NCBI GenBank assembly: GCA_964468125.1
Contig: CAYXVF010000016.1
Coordinates: forward strand, 13,721-77,720
Reading direction: 5' to 3'
Origin: CAYXVF01 sp964468125
GTDB taxonomy: Bacteria > Myxococcota > XYA12-FULL-58-9 > CAYXVF01
DNA: 64,000 bases
In this document: piece after piece, positions 1-8,599 of the stretch
Numbering within the stretch: position 1 is the first letter of the stretch
How the letters are laid out: every line of letters begins with the position of its first letter
The notes under the pieces: generated by a model
What the model was told of the DNA's origin: nothing
Databases searched by the model: none
The model's input: only the letters and a program-made list of their open reading frames with translations
Position numbers and translations under genes: made by a program

Positions 1-390
1 GCGCAAGCGGCGCTGGTTGCCCTGGGGGCGCCGGCTGTCGAGCCACTCATCGACGCGCTCGACGAGCGCGACCGTACAACCCAGCTGCTCGCGGTGCAGA
101 CCCTAGGCAAGATGGAAGGCGCTGCCCGGGACGCGGTGCCCACCTTGCACGCGATTGCGCGCACGGATTTGGACGAAGAGCTGCGCGTGGCGGCTCTCTT
201 CGCCATCGCGCGGATCGCGAGCCCGGAGCAGGGCATCGCGATTTTTGAAGAGCTTCGTCGCTCGGCGCCCGAGCGTGTTGCGAGCCAAGCCGCCGTGATG
301 CTGCGTCGCTTCGAGAATCGAGAGGCACCCACCGTTCAGCAGGCCGCAGACGCTGCCGCCGCTGCGACACGCGAAGCGCGCGAGGATTGA
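1..390 (+). CDS. HEAT-repeat protein, 3' end (5' truncated by window edge)
   Basis: Reading frame 1 is open from the first base to a TGA at 388-390, giving the last 129 residues of a longer protein. The sequence consists of degenerate helical repeats of HEAT or PBS-lyase type: short segments such as ALGAPAVEPLIDAL, AVPTLHAIARTD and ELRVAALFAIARIASPE recur at roughly 35-residue spacing. Proteins of this kind are usually protein-protein interaction scaffolds, and no catalytic motif is visible. The C-terminus is rich in Ala, Arg and Glu. The start and the N-terminal domains lie outside the window, so its job cannot be inferred. The GalT-like remnant begins right after its stop. Confidence 0.75.
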   Translation, partial: AQAALVALGAPAVEPLIDALDERDRTTQLLAVQTLGKMEGAARDAVPTLHAIARTDLDEELRVAALFAIARIASPEQGIAIFEELRRSAPERVASQAAVMLRRFENREAPTVQQAADAAAAATREARED

Positions 391-426
391 CCCACGACGT
401 ATGACCCTGAGCGTCCTCTCGCGGCC

Positions 427-881
427 ATGCAAATCGACGAGCTCGACCAAGTTCTATCGCTCCTGCAGCATCGGCTCGCCGTCGCATCCCGGGAGGAACG
501 GTTCAATTACGTGCTCGTCTTCGAGAACCGCGGACCTGAAGCGGGCGCGTCACGGCATCATCCGCACCTGCAGCTCTACGGGATGCAAGTGGTACCGCCG
601 GGAGTAGAGGACCTTCGGAATCGCGCGCGCCGCCACTGGGAGATCCGGGAGATCGGCGACGTTCTCGTGGCCGAGCTCGACCAGGGTGAGCGCCCTACAA
701 CCTCCTGCTTCACACCGCCTTCGAGCGCGATGCACTTGAGCGGGACAGCTTTCGATGGCACGTCGAGATCTTGCCGCGATTGATCACGCGAGCGGGGCTC
801 GAGTGGACCGGGCAGCTCTATTTGAATCCTACGGCCCGGGAGGCTGCCGCCGTCGATCTTCGCGCGGCCGCGACCGCTTAG
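427..881 (+). pseudogene. GalT-like (galactose-1-phosphate uridylyltransferase) remnant, truncated and frameshifted
   Basis: The frame from ATG 427 encodes VLVFENRGPEAGAS followed by HPHLQLYGMQVVPP. This matches the HIT-fold core of GalT-family nucleotidyltransferases, including the HPHxQ active-site triad region. Near base 690 the homology jumps to another frame, which reads PYNLLLHTAFERDAL, then WHVEILPRL, and ends at TAG 879-881. A one-base loss (or two-base gain) near 690 explains this. The N-terminal half of a normal GalT (about 330 residues) is absent: only about 150 residues remain, and the frame opens directly after the upstream HEAT gene stop. The alternatives are a true decayed gene, or a sequencing indel plus a genuinely short HIT-like protein. 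The missing N-terminal half favours decay. Confidence 0.65.
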
Positions 882-1138
882 CACTAGGCACCTCGGGGTG
901 CTCGTAATCGAAGTCAATGCCCCGATATCAATGCGCTTTTTTTGCGGGGAAATCGCGCCCCCCCCCTTTTCAGCGAGGGCCCGAGTGATCTATATCCACG
1001 AACCGCGGTGGGTGAGGGACCCCGAGGTCGCCTCCCCACCGGTGGTGGTTTGGGTTTAACACGCAGTTCCGAAGCACCGGGTCCGGTCGCGTGGAGCACC
1101 CCGTGGCGCGCGCTCGGTGCGGGAGCTCGAGGAGCACC

Positions 1139-2161
1139 ATGACGGAAGCGAGAGCACTCACGGAGGGATCGGAAGGTCAGGCGCCTACCGCCCTCAACGA
1201 AACTCCGATGGTGGAGACCCGGGGCCTGCGCAAGCAGTACGGCCCCACTTTGGCGGTCAAGGACGTGTCTTTCAAAGTCAACCGCGGCGAAATCGTGGGC
1301 TTTTTGGGCCCCAACGGCGCGGGAAAATCGACGACGATGAAGATGATCACCGGCTATCTGAAGCCCACGGCCGGCAGCGCCTTCATCGGCGGAATCAACG
1401 TGGGCGAAGACCCGATCAGCGCGCAGCACAAGCTCGGCTACCTGCCGGAGAGCGCGCCGCTCTACGAAGACATGATGGTGGTCGATTTTCTGAACTTCGT
1501 GGCGGACTTGCGGGCGGTGCCGGCCGCCGGTCGCCGCGAAAAGCTCACGCGCATCGCCGAGCGCTGCGGATTGAAGGCGGTGCTCGGGAAGGACATCTCC
1601 CAGCTCTCGAAAGGATTCCGACAGCGCGTCGGCTTGGCCCAGGCCATGGTTCATGATCCGGACCTATTGGTCCTCGACGAGCCGACGAGCGGTCTCGACC
1701 CGAACCAGATCGTCGAGATCCGAGAGCTCATCAAGGACCTCGGTCGCGAGAAGACCGTCATCCTCTCGACCCACATCCTCCCGGAGGTTCAGGCCACCTG
1801 TGACCGGATCATCATCATCAACGAAGGCACTCTGGTCGCCGACGATACGCCGGACCGCCTCAACGAGTCCGAGTCCGGCTCGATGGTCCGCGTGGTCGTG
1901 CGGGAGAAAGAGGGCGGCGCCGACCGGGAGACGATCAAGACGCTGCTGAGCAATCTGCCTGGGGTTCGCGGTCTCGATGTCGTGGACGGCGAGGGCAAGG
2001 GAACCTTCGGGTTCAACCTTCGCACCGGGAGCGACCAAGACCCGCGGGCCGCGGTCTTCGAAGCCGCAGTCAACAATCAGTTCATCCTACTCGACATGCA
2101 CCGGGAGAGCGTATCCCTCGAGGATACCTTCCGCCGCCTCACCATCGGGGAGGTCAAGTGA
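1139..2161 (+). CDS. ABC transporter ATP-binding protein, GldA-like
   Basis: A 340-residue ATPase of an ABC-2 type exporter. Walker A is GPNGAGKST at residues 57-65, the signature LSKGF at 155-159, Walker B LLVLDE at 175-180 and the H-loop His at 211. I chose ATG 1139 because GAGGAG lies six bases upstream; the frame extends further upstream but lacks family similarity there. The roughly 25-residue N-terminal tail before the domain is unusual but short. The stop overlaps the next start (TGATG). With the permease, GldG-like and DUF4340 genes downstream it forms the four-gene arrangement called Gld-type from its Bacteroidota relatives. Here it is better called an ABC exporter of unknown substrate; gliding is not implied. 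Confidence 0.93.
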   Translation: MTEARALTEGSEGQAPTALNETPMVETRGLRKQYGPTLAVKDVSFKVNRGEIVGFLGPNGAGKSTTMKMITGYLKPTAGSAFIGGINVGEDPISAQHKLGYLPESAPLYEDMMVVDFLNFVADLRAVPAAGRREKLTRIAERCGLKAVLGKDISQLSKGFRQRVGLAQAMVHDPDLLVLDEPTSGLDPNQIVEIRELIKDLGREKTVILSTHILPEVQATCDRIIIINEGTLVADDTPDRLNESESGSMVRVVVREKEGGADRETIKTLLSNLPGVRGLDVVDGEGKGTFGFNLRTGSDQDPRAAVFEAAVNNQFILLDMHRESVSLEDTFRRLTIGEVK

Positions 2162-2877
2162 TGCGAAACGTTTGGATCATCGCGCGCCGTGAGCTGCGCA
2201 GCTACTTCGACTCGCCCGTCGCCTACATCGTCGTCTCGGTGTTTCTCTTGGTGGTGGGCTGGATGTATTTCAGCGCGGTCTTCATCGATGGAGAAGCTTC
2301 GCTTCGGCGCTTTTTTCAGCCGAGTCTCTTCTCCCCGGCGTTCCTGCTCACAATCATGATTCCGGCGCTGACCATGCGGTTGATCGCCGAAGAGCGAAAG
2401 AGCGGCACGATCGAGATGCTGAGCACTCTGCCCATCCGCGATTGGGACGTGGTTCTCGGCAAGTTTCTCGGCGCGACGCTACTCATCACGATCGCTCTGG
2501 CGATGACCTTCATGTATCCGCTGACCATCGCCGGCGTCGGCCCCCTCGACTGGGGGCCGGTGATAGCTGGCTACGTAGGAATGTTTTTGTTCTCAGCGTC
2601 GCTCGTCGCGATTGGGCTTCTGTGCTCGACCCTGACGGACAACCAAATCGTTGCGTTCATCATCGCTTTCTTGGTGAGCGCGCTGCTCTATTTCATCTAC
2701 TTCCTGCAACCGTTCGTGCCCGCGTTCGCGGCGCTCTTCGAGGTGCTGTCGATCAGCTACCACCTCGAAGCGCTCGCGCGCGGCGTGATCGACTCGCGCA
2801 ACGTCCTCTACTACGTGACTCTGACCGCGGGCGCTCTGTTCCTGGCTGAGCGCTCGGTCGCCCGGCAGCACGCCTGA
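2161..2877 (+). CDS. ABC-2 type permease, GldF-like
   Basis: A 238-residue inner-membrane protein with about six predicted hydrophobic segments: near residues 20-40 (YIVVSVFLLVVGWMYF), 55-75, 100-125, 130-155, 160-185 and the C-terminal end. The segment PALTMRLIAEERKSGTIE is the typical ABC-2 permease motif before the third helix. The start ATG overlaps the TGA of the ATPase gene by one base, so the two are probably translationally coupled. A 9-base gap follows, with GAGGAGGG before the next gene. It is the membrane component for the ATPase encoded immediately upstream. Confidence 0.92.
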   Translation: MRNVWIIARRELRSYFDSPVAYIVVSVFLLVVGWMYFSAVFIDGEASLRRFFQPSLFSPAFLLTIMIPALTMRLIAEERKSGTIEMLSTLPIRDWDVVLGKFLGATLLITIALAMTFMYPLTIAGVGPLDWGPVIAGYVGMFLFSASLVAIGLLCSTLTDNQIVAFIIAFLVSALLYFIYFLQPFVPAFAALFEVLSISYHLEALARGVIDSRNVLYYVTLTAGALFLAERSVARQHA

Positions 2878-2888
2878 GGAGGGATAAG

Positions 2889-4511
2889 ATGAACAAGACG
2901 ACCAATTCGCTCGTGTTGACCGCTGCCGTGATCGGCATCCTCGTGATGCTCAACATCATCGGCTGGAATGCCTTCAGCCGACTCGATCTCACCGAGGACC
3001 AACGATTCACCCTCAGCCCGGCGACGACCGCGATGCTCGACCGTCTCGAGGACCCGGTCACCATTCGGGCCTACTTCTCCGAGCAGATGTCGCCGCGGTT
3101 CTCGAACAACCGGCGCTACGTGCGGGACATACTGGACGAGTACTACGCGGCCTCGAATGGACGTGTGGTCTACGAGTTCATCGACCCGGTCGCGGAGGAG
3201 ACCGAAGAGGACAAGGAGAAGAAGAAGGACCTGAAGCGTGACCTCTTCGGTCGGATCGTCCGCGAGAAGACCAGCGTCGAGCAAGAGCTCGAGCAGCAGG
3301 GGATCGCCGCGGTCACCGACCAGGTGGTGGAAGGCGACGGGATCCAGAATCGAAAGGTCTACATGGGAATCGTCGTGAAACACGACGATGACACGGAGGT
3401 GCTCCCCGTCGTCCAGGATCCGACGACCCTCGAGTACGAGCTGACCACCATGATCCGCAAGCTCACGCGTCCCACGACTCCGAAGGTGGCGATCGTCAGC
3501 GGCTTTGGCGGACCCACGGAGCAAGAGGGTCTTCAGGCGCTCTATCAAATCCTCCGGAGCCAATACGATGTGGTGACCCTGGATATGAGCCAGGACCCGA
3601 CCATCCCGGACGACGTGCGGGCCATCATGGTCGTGGGGCCGACTCAGAGCTTCAGCGACGAGGCCAAGCGCGAGATCGATCGCTTTGTCGTCGACGGTGG
3701 CGCGGCTGCGCTCTTCCTCGACGACTACGACGTCAACCTGAGCAATCTTCAGACCACGGACGTGGACCATGGTCTCGACGCGCTGCTCGCCGCTTACGGC
3801 GTGAAGGTCAGCGAAGGCCTCGTTCTGGACGGTGAATGTCAGACCATTCAGGTGCAGGGAGGAGCGATGCTCGGCGGGATCCCCATTCCTCAGCCGATCA
3901 AATATCCGCTCATTCCGTCGCCTCGCCAGTTGGATCCGGAGAACCCGATCACGCGTGGTCTCGGCCAATCGGTCTTCCCGTTCACCAATGCGCTCACCTT
4001 CGAGGTTCCGGAGGGAGCCGAGCTCGAGACCGCGGTATTGGCCCACAGCTCCCCGGATTCCTGGCTCACGAAGGGTCCACTCAACACGGACCCGTTTGCG
4101 ATTCAGCGCCTGACCACGGATCAGGTGCAAAATCAGGGGACCCACAACTTCTTGGTGACCGTCAAAGGCGCCGTTCCGGGGTTCTTCCAGACCGAGCAGG
4201 TTCAGGAGCGTTCCGCGGATTCTCGCATCATCGCGGCAGGAACTTCGCGATTCATGCGCGACGAAATCCTGATGCGCTCGCCGGTGCATCAGAATCTCAC
4301 CCTGAACATGATCGACTGGATGCTGCTCGACGAGCAGCTCTTGAAGATCCGCACTCGGGGCCTGACCTCGGCACCGATCGAAGAGCTGAGCGACAGCACC
4401 CGCGCGACCATTCGCTACGGCAACATGGTAGGGCTGCCGCTATTGTTCGTGATCTTCGGGCTCGTGCGCTGGCGCATGCGCGAGTCCAAGCGCGCGAGCG
4501 TGACGTTCTAA
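2889..4511 (+). CDS. GldG-family ABC transporter auxiliary protein
   Basis: 540 residues. An N-terminal membrane segment (SLVLTAAVIGILVMLNIIG, about residues 7-25) is followed by the family hallmark LDLTEDQRFTLSPAT, a large extracytoplasmic part, and a C-terminal membrane segment (VGLPLLFVIFGLVRW). This matches the GldG/ABC_transp_aux family, in which the periplasmic part has a Rossmann-like fold and is anchored at both ends. The central region contains VAIVSGFGG, typical of this family. It sits 11 bases after the permease and is preceded by GGAGGGA. It probably forms the periplasmic part of the same exporter, with the DUF4340 protein downstream as partner. Confidence 0.9.
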   Translation: MNKTTNSLVLTAAVIGILVMLNIIGWNAFSRLDLTEDQRFTLSPATTAMLDRLEDPVTIRAYFSEQMSPRFSNNRRYVRDILDEYYAASNGRVVYEFIDPVAEETEEDKEKKKDLKRDLFGRIVREKTSVEQELEQQGIAAVTDQVVEGDGIQNRKVYMGIVVKHDDDTEVLPVVQDPTTLEYELTTMIRKLTRPTTPKVAIVSGFGGPTEQEGLQALYQILRSQYDVVTLDMSQDPTIPDDVRAIMVVGPTQSFSDEAKREIDRFVVDGGAAALFLDDYDVNLSNLQTTDVDHGLDALLAAYGVKVSEGLVLDGECQTIQVQGGAMLGGIPIPQPIKYPLIPSPRQLDPENPITRGLGQSVFPFTNALTFEVPEGAELETAVLAHSSPDSWLTKGPLNTDPFAIQRLTTDQVQNQGTHNFLVTVKGAVPGFFQTEQVQERSADSRIIAAGTSRFMRDEILMRSPVHQNLTLNMIDWMLLDEQLLKIRTRGLTSAPIEELSDSTRATIRYGNMVGLPLLFVIFGLVRWRMRESKRASVTF

Positions 4512-4542
4512 CTCGAATCCATTCGACGACGGAGAGATCGAA

Positions 4543-6060
4543 ATGAATCGTACGACGTTGGTCGCTGTCGGAGTGTTTGTGCTCCTGTTGGTAGGCGTGT
4601 TCGCCACTCAGAGAGATACGCCAGAGCGTGGCATCGAGCGCGTGAGCTTCAGCTCGCTCGAAAAAGACCGGGTGGACGTGCTCGAGATTCGAGGTCCGAA
4701 CGAGGTGACGCTCACCAAGAACGATGGTCAGTGGCGGGTCGATGGAGTGGGGAAAGACGCGGACGCGTCGATGGTGGAGCGTGCGCTGGACCAGCTGATG
4801 AAGGTCGAGACGAGCGACCTCGTCACCAAATCCGAAAAGCGCTTCGAGGACCTCGGTGTCTCCGAGGAAAAGGGCGTGAAGGTCGTCGCCAAGGATGGAG
4901 GCAAGGAGCTCGCGTCTTTCATCCTAGGGAACGGAGCGTCTGGCGGCTCGTACCTGAGGGTGGACGACCGGGTCTTTGCCGCCGAGGGGATCTACAAGGG
5001 CACCTATGACCGAGAAGCGGATTCTTGGCTCGACCGACGGGTGTTCCGCGGTCGTCGCATCGACGATGTGGAGAAGCTCACCGTTGCGCTTCAGGGACAG
5101 CCGCCCTTCGATCTCGTCAAAAAAGATGGTGTCTGGGCCTTAGGCGACGGCGTCCAGGTCCCGGAGGGTTTTCGTTTCGACAAGAACGCCGCACGCAACG
5201 TCGCTTCGACGCTCGTGAACCTGCGGGCTCGTGACATCGTACTCGATGGTGTGGTGGCCGACACGGGGCTCGGCGAAGGGGCGGACGCGTTCGCGCTCAC
5301 CTTCGCGAAGGGCGAGAGCAACGATGCCGGGACGGTGACCCTTCGCCTCGGCGCGGCGGTGCCACAGGGCGAGGAAGAGAAGGATCCGGGGCAGGTCTAC
5401 GCGATGGTCGATGCGCGCGCCGATGAGGTCATCACGCTCCTGGACTCACAGGCGCAGAATCTGCGTCGCGGACTCGACGCCCTGCGTGACCTGAAGGTGA
5501 TGGACTTCGACCCGGCGAAGGCGACGAAGCTTTCCATTCGCGGCGAGCACCGCGTCGACCTGGAAAAGAAGGACGGGGCCTGGACCCTCGGGGCACATAG
5601 CGAGAAGGAGCCCGATGATTACGAGTTCGACCCGGCCTCGGTGATGCGTCGGCTACGCGCGGTGCAGAACGCGCGCGCCACCGGCGTCGTGACCGACATG
5701 ACTCTAGCCTCGGCCGGGTTGAGCCGCCCCAGCGCGGAAGTCGTCGTCACTCTCGAAGACGGCTCCACCGCGAGACTAGCCTTCGGAACGCAGTTTAAGG
5801 ACGAGAACGAGCGCGACCACGTCTACCTGACGGGCAATGGGGATGGTCTGGTGTACAAAACGACGACTTGGGTCCGCGACAACACCACCAAGGGTCTCGA
5901 TAGCTTCAAGAAGCAGGCCGCGCCTGCGGGCGGTGCCATGAGTGGCCTAGACCCCGCCGCGCTTCAGAACCTGCCGCCCGAGGTGCGCAAGAGCCTCCAG
6001 CAGCAGATGGCGCAGCAAGCGCAACAGCAAAAGATGCTCGAGCAGCTCAAACAGCAATGA
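4543..6060 (+). CDS. DUF4340 domain-containing protein
   Basis: 505 residues with one N-terminal membrane anchor (TTLVAVGVFVLLLVGVFA) and a long periplasmic part containing two repeats of the DUF4340 type. In each repeat, a segment of the form V..L.I.GP.EVTL.K..G.WRV is followed by a helix-rich stretch; the second copy begins near KLSIRGEHRVDLEKKDGAW. The C-terminus is a glutamine-rich tail (QQQMAQQAQQQKMLEQ). This family commonly closes Gld-type ABC operons in Myxococcota and Planctomycetota, and its function is unknown. The gene follows the GldG-like gene by 31 bases with GGAGA ahead of the ATG. I infer that it works with the exporter at the cell envelope. Confidence 0.88.
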   Translation: MNRTTLVAVGVFVLLLVGVFATQRDTPERGIERVSFSSLEKDRVDVLEIRGPNEVTLTKNDGQWRVDGVGKDADASMVERALDQLMKVETSDLVTKSEKRFEDLGVSEEKGVKVVAKDGGKELASFILGNGASGGSYLRVDDRVFAAEGIYKGTYDREADSWLDRRVFRGRRIDDVEKLTVALQGQPPFDLVKKDGVWALGDGVQVPEGFRFDKNAARNVASTLVNLRARDIVLDGVVADTGLGEGADAFALTFAKGESNDAGTVTLRLGAAVPQGEEEKDPGQVYAMVDARADEVITLLDSQAQNLRRGLDALRDLKVMDFDPAKATKLSIRGEHRVDLEKKDGAWTLGAHSEKEPDDYEFDPASVMRRLRAVQNARATGVVTDMTLASAGLSRPSAEVVVTLEDGSTARLAFGTQFKDENERDHVYLTGNGDGLVYKTTTWVRDNTTKGLDSFKKQAAPAGGAMSGLDPAALQNLPPEVRKSLQQQMAQQAQQQKMLEQLKQQ

Positions 6061-6144
6061 CGCGTCGAGGCGCCAAGGCCGATGGTGGGCGGCCGCCGGG
6101 TGGCTGCCCTGCGAGCTCCTGCTCGGACTCGAGCTCGCGTGGCC

Positions 6145-6399
6145 TCAGGATGCGGGCTGCTTCAGATCGACGATCCGCGGCAAGCTAAACCATCCAAGGT
6201 CTGGCGTGATCGCGAGCGTGAGGCGACCGGTGTTCATGGCCATCGCGGCGCGCGCGCCTTCGACGACGACGAACTTGAACCCGAGGTGCTTCGGCATTTC
6301 CAGATAAATTTCGTCACGCGCGGGGAAGTAGCGGCCGGCAACTACGGCAACAGCGCCGATCCGGATGCCCGTCGCATTTTGCGAGAGTACAACGAGCGC
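6145..6399 (-). pseudogene. Gene remnant: open minus-strand frame without a plausible start
   Basis: On the minus strand the frame is open from just after an in-frame TGA (6400-6402) down to TGA at 6145-6147, about 84 codons. It reads like real protein, for example VVLSQNATGIRIGAVAVVAG, GRYFPARDEIYLEMPKH, FKFVVVEGARAAMAMNTG and SLPRIVDLKQPAS. The only ATG lies in the middle (6297), which would leave 50 residues. I do not recognise the family. The text has hydrophobic strands and a helix typical of a domain C-terminus, so it is probably the 3' end of a gene whose 5' part was lost, possibly when the adjacent lipoprotein gene was placed there. The rest of 6061-6416 shows nothing else I can support. 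Confidence 0.4.
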
Positions 6400-6416
6400 T
6401 CACCCGCCTGTTGCGG

Positions 6417-6908
6417 CTAGCGCTGGACGAGCAGGACGTAGGACGTGCCGTCGGGGGCGACGTAGAAGTCGATCGCGCGGACCACGGAGAATTCACTGGC
6501 GGGCGTGAGGTACCCACTTCGGGTCGAAGGGGGCGGCCGGACCAGATGACCGAATCCCCGGCGGACGGCGAGACGCATGGAGTGTTCCGGCTTCGCCTCC
6601 GGTAGGGCGCTACCGACAGCGAATCGCCGGCCCTGCAGGTCTACCCAGGTCGAGCGGCGTGTCCACTCGGGCGCGGCCGGTCGTTGAAAGAGCTCGAAGG
6701 TGAGGTCGGGCGTCTGAATGCAGCGACCCCCGTTTCGCCCCAGGGTGACCGCGGCGGCGGCACAGTACTCGTCGATTCGAAAGGACCTCTCCAGGACCAG
6801 CATCTCCGGGTCCCAAGGGGGTGGGGGAGTCGAAACGGGCGCTGGCGCGCCGCCGGTCCCGCAGGCGCACGCGAGGAGAAATCCTACGAAAGAGGAAGCG
6901 AACCGCAT
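6417..6908 (-). CDS. Lipoprotein of unknown function
   Basis: 163 residues. The N-terminus MRFASSFVGFLLACACGTGG is a lipoprotein signal with cysteines at a lipobox (LLAC or ACAC). A Pro-rich linker (PAPVSTPPPPW) follows, then a compact domain containing two cysteines (DEYCAAA and GRCIQTPD) that could form a disulfide, and a C-terminus ending FYVAPDGTSYVLLVQR. I recognise no family. It probably sits in the outer membrane facing the periplasm. The 96 bases between its start and the glycosyltransferase ATG at 7005 must carry divergent promoters. The remnant at 6145-6399 lies just downstream in the same orientation. Confidence 0.7.
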   Translation of the reverse strand: MRFASSFVGFLLACACGTGGAPAPVSTPPPPWDPEMLVLERSFRIDEYCAAAAVTLGRNGGRCIQTPDLTFELFQRPAAPEWTRRSTWVDLQGRRFAVGSALPEAKPEHSMRLAVRRGFGHLVRPPPSTRSGYLTPASEFSVVRAIDFYVAPDGTSYVLLVQR

Positions 6909-7004
6909 GAGATTCTAGAACTATGCACCGCGCGTCGCCATTCCAAGAGGACTTCGCTCGCGGATTGATTCCTGCGCCGCTGCGGCCGATGCTGCGGCGC
7001 AACC

Positions 7005-7714
7005 ATGATAAGTGTAGTGATCCCCGCGCTCAACGAGGAGCAGACGCTCGAAGAGCTTCACCGCCGCGTCGTTGCCGCTGCGGGAGCCTGGGGTGATGAG
7101 TGGGAGCTGATCCTCGTCGACGACGGAAGCACCGACGGGACCTGGGCGCTCATCGAGGCGCTCCACCGCCGCGACTCCCACGTCTGTGGTTTGCGTCTCT
7201 CGCGCAATTTCGGTCACCAGGCCGCGGTGAGTGCGGGGCTTCAACACGTTCGAGGCGAGGTTGCGGCCGTGCTCGACGCCGACCTGCAAGATCCGCCAGA
7301 GGAGCTCGCGCGGTTCTTCGCGAAATGGCGCGAGGGATTCGAGGTGATCTACGCGGTCAGGACCCAACGCAAGGAAGGGCTCCTCAAGCGGGCGAGCTAC
7401 TACCTATTTTACGGGCTCCTGTCTGTCCTCGCGACCGTCGACATCCCTCTCGACTCCGGGGACTTCTGTGTGATGGACCGCAGAGTCGTTGACGCCCTGA
7501 ACGCGATGCCAGAACGCAATCGCTTCGTTCGAGGGCTGCGGTCCTGGACTGGCTTCAAACAGGTGGGGCTCAGCTACGAGCGTTCGTAGGAGGGGTACAG
7601 CTCTTGAGCCTCGGGATTCTCGGTGAGTACGTCGGAAGGATCTTCGAGGAGGTCAAACAGCGGCCGCTCTATCTCGAGAGCGATCGCGTGGGTCTCGACG
7701 AGGAGCACCGGTGA
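7005..7714 (+). pseudogene. GT2 glycosyltransferase (DPM/GtrB-like) with internal deletion and frame change
   Basis: Residues 1-194 (7005-7589) form the catalytic GT2 domain of the polyprenol-phosphate sugar transferase type: MISVVIPALNEEQTLEEL, DDGSTDGTW, LSRNFGHQAAVSAGL and the metal-binding DADLQDPPEEL. The frame stops at TAG 7587-7589 right after LSYERS. From about 7583 a second frame reads FVGGVQLLSLGILGEYVGRI, then FEEVKQRPLYLES, ending at TGA 7712-7714. That is the usual C-terminal tail of the same family. Family members are about 310 residues and carry two membrane helices between these parts. About 75-90 codons containing them are missing here. Either the gene has suffered an internal deletion, or the assembly lost them. 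The second stop overlaps the methyltransferase start (GTGA), as expected if the intact gene led this operon. Confidence 0.8.
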
Positions 7715-8550
7715 AACGGGAGCAGCTCGTTCTCTTCGGTGACATCGAAGACCGCCACTGGTGGTTTGCGGCACGCCGCCGGTTTTTTGCGCATCTCGCA
7801 GACCAGCTCTGCTCAGCGAGGGCGCGCATATTGGACGTGGGCTGTGGCACCGGCGGAAATCTCGCGGCACTCACCGGTGATCGCGACGGCGTGGGCGTCG
7901 ATGCGTCTGCAGACGCGGTGGCGCTCGCGTGCGAGCGTTTTCCGAATCTGAGGTTCTCGCACCGTCGCATTACCGAAGGGATCGAAGCAGAGCTCGCGGA
8001 CGCGGACCTCGTGCTTTTGACCGATGTCCTGGAGCACGTTCGCGATGATTTCGAGTTCCTGTCGCGCCTTCTTGCCCCGATGCGCCCGGGCAGCCGACTT
8101 CTGCTCACCGTGCCGGCGGAGGAAGCGCTCTGGAGTCCCCACGACGAGGCGGTGCCGCATTTCCGGCGCTACGATGCCCCACGCCTGCGCGCGGTATGGA
8201 CCGGTCCGCCGGTCCGCGAGCGTCTTTTTTCTCCCTTTAATGCTTATCTCTACATTCCCGTTCGCGCGGTGCACGCGCTGACCTCGCGACTGCGATTCGC
8301 CGCGGGACGGGCGAACACCGATTTTTCCATCCCGCCGCAACCCGTGAATGCGGCGCTCGAGGCGCTCTTCGCGCACGAGCGTCACGGATTGGCCGAGGCG
8401 ATCGGCCGCGGAAACCCCGCGTTCCCCCGAGGAGTCAGCTCGATCGCGATATTGGAGCGCGAACAGGGGGAGATTCCGGTGCGTCGCAAACCGCAGAGCT
8501 TGCCGCCGGACCGCTTCGATCCACCGGTTTCCGCATCCAAAATCGTGTGA
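7711..8550 (+). CDS. Class I SAM-dependent methyltransferase
   Basis: 279 residues from GTG 7711, which overlaps the stop of the glycosyltransferase remnant frame by four bases. The N-terminus contains EDRHWWFAARRRFF, typical of a methyltransferase subgroup found with lipid-linked sugar transferases. Motif I is ILDVGCGTGGNLAAL, followed by GVDASADAV (motif II) and DLVLLTDVLEHVRDD (motif IV). The C-terminal third contains a hydrophobic stretch (FNAYLYIPVRAVHAL) that may contact the membrane. The substrate is unknown. The context suggests modification of a lipid-linked or envelope glycan precursor. Confidence 0.85.
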   Translation: MKREQLVLFGDIEDRHWWFAARRRFFAHLADQLCSARARILDVGCGTGGNLAALTGDRDGVGVDASADAVALACERFPNLRFSHRRITEGIEAELADADLVLLTDVLEHVRDDFEFLSRLLAPMRPGSRLLLTVPAEEALWSPHDEAVPHFRRYDAPRLRAVWTGPPVRERLFSPFNAYLYIPVRAVHALTSRLRFAAGRANTDFSIPPQPVNAALEALFAHERHGLAEAIGRGNPAFPRGVSSIAILEREQGEIPVRRKPQSLPPDRFDPPVSASKIV

Positions 8551-8599
8551 AACGAATCATCGGCCGACGAGACGCGCACATCGAAAGGAGACGCAGCAG

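Noticed and set aside
915..950. CCCCG...CGGGG hairpin with an internal T-run before the ABC operon, as a terminator
   Set aside because: The T-run is inside the loop rather than after the stem, so it does not fit an intrinsic terminator on either strand.
914..1654. Long minus-strand open frame opposite the ABC ATPase
   Set aside because: It mirrors the coding strand of a clear ATPase, is high in His and Arg, and has no recognisable motif; typical of high-GC antisense frames.
2811..4289. 492-codon minus-strand frame opposite the GldG-like gene
   Set aside because: It is antisense to a well-supported gene, with no family similarity and the composition of a shadow frame.
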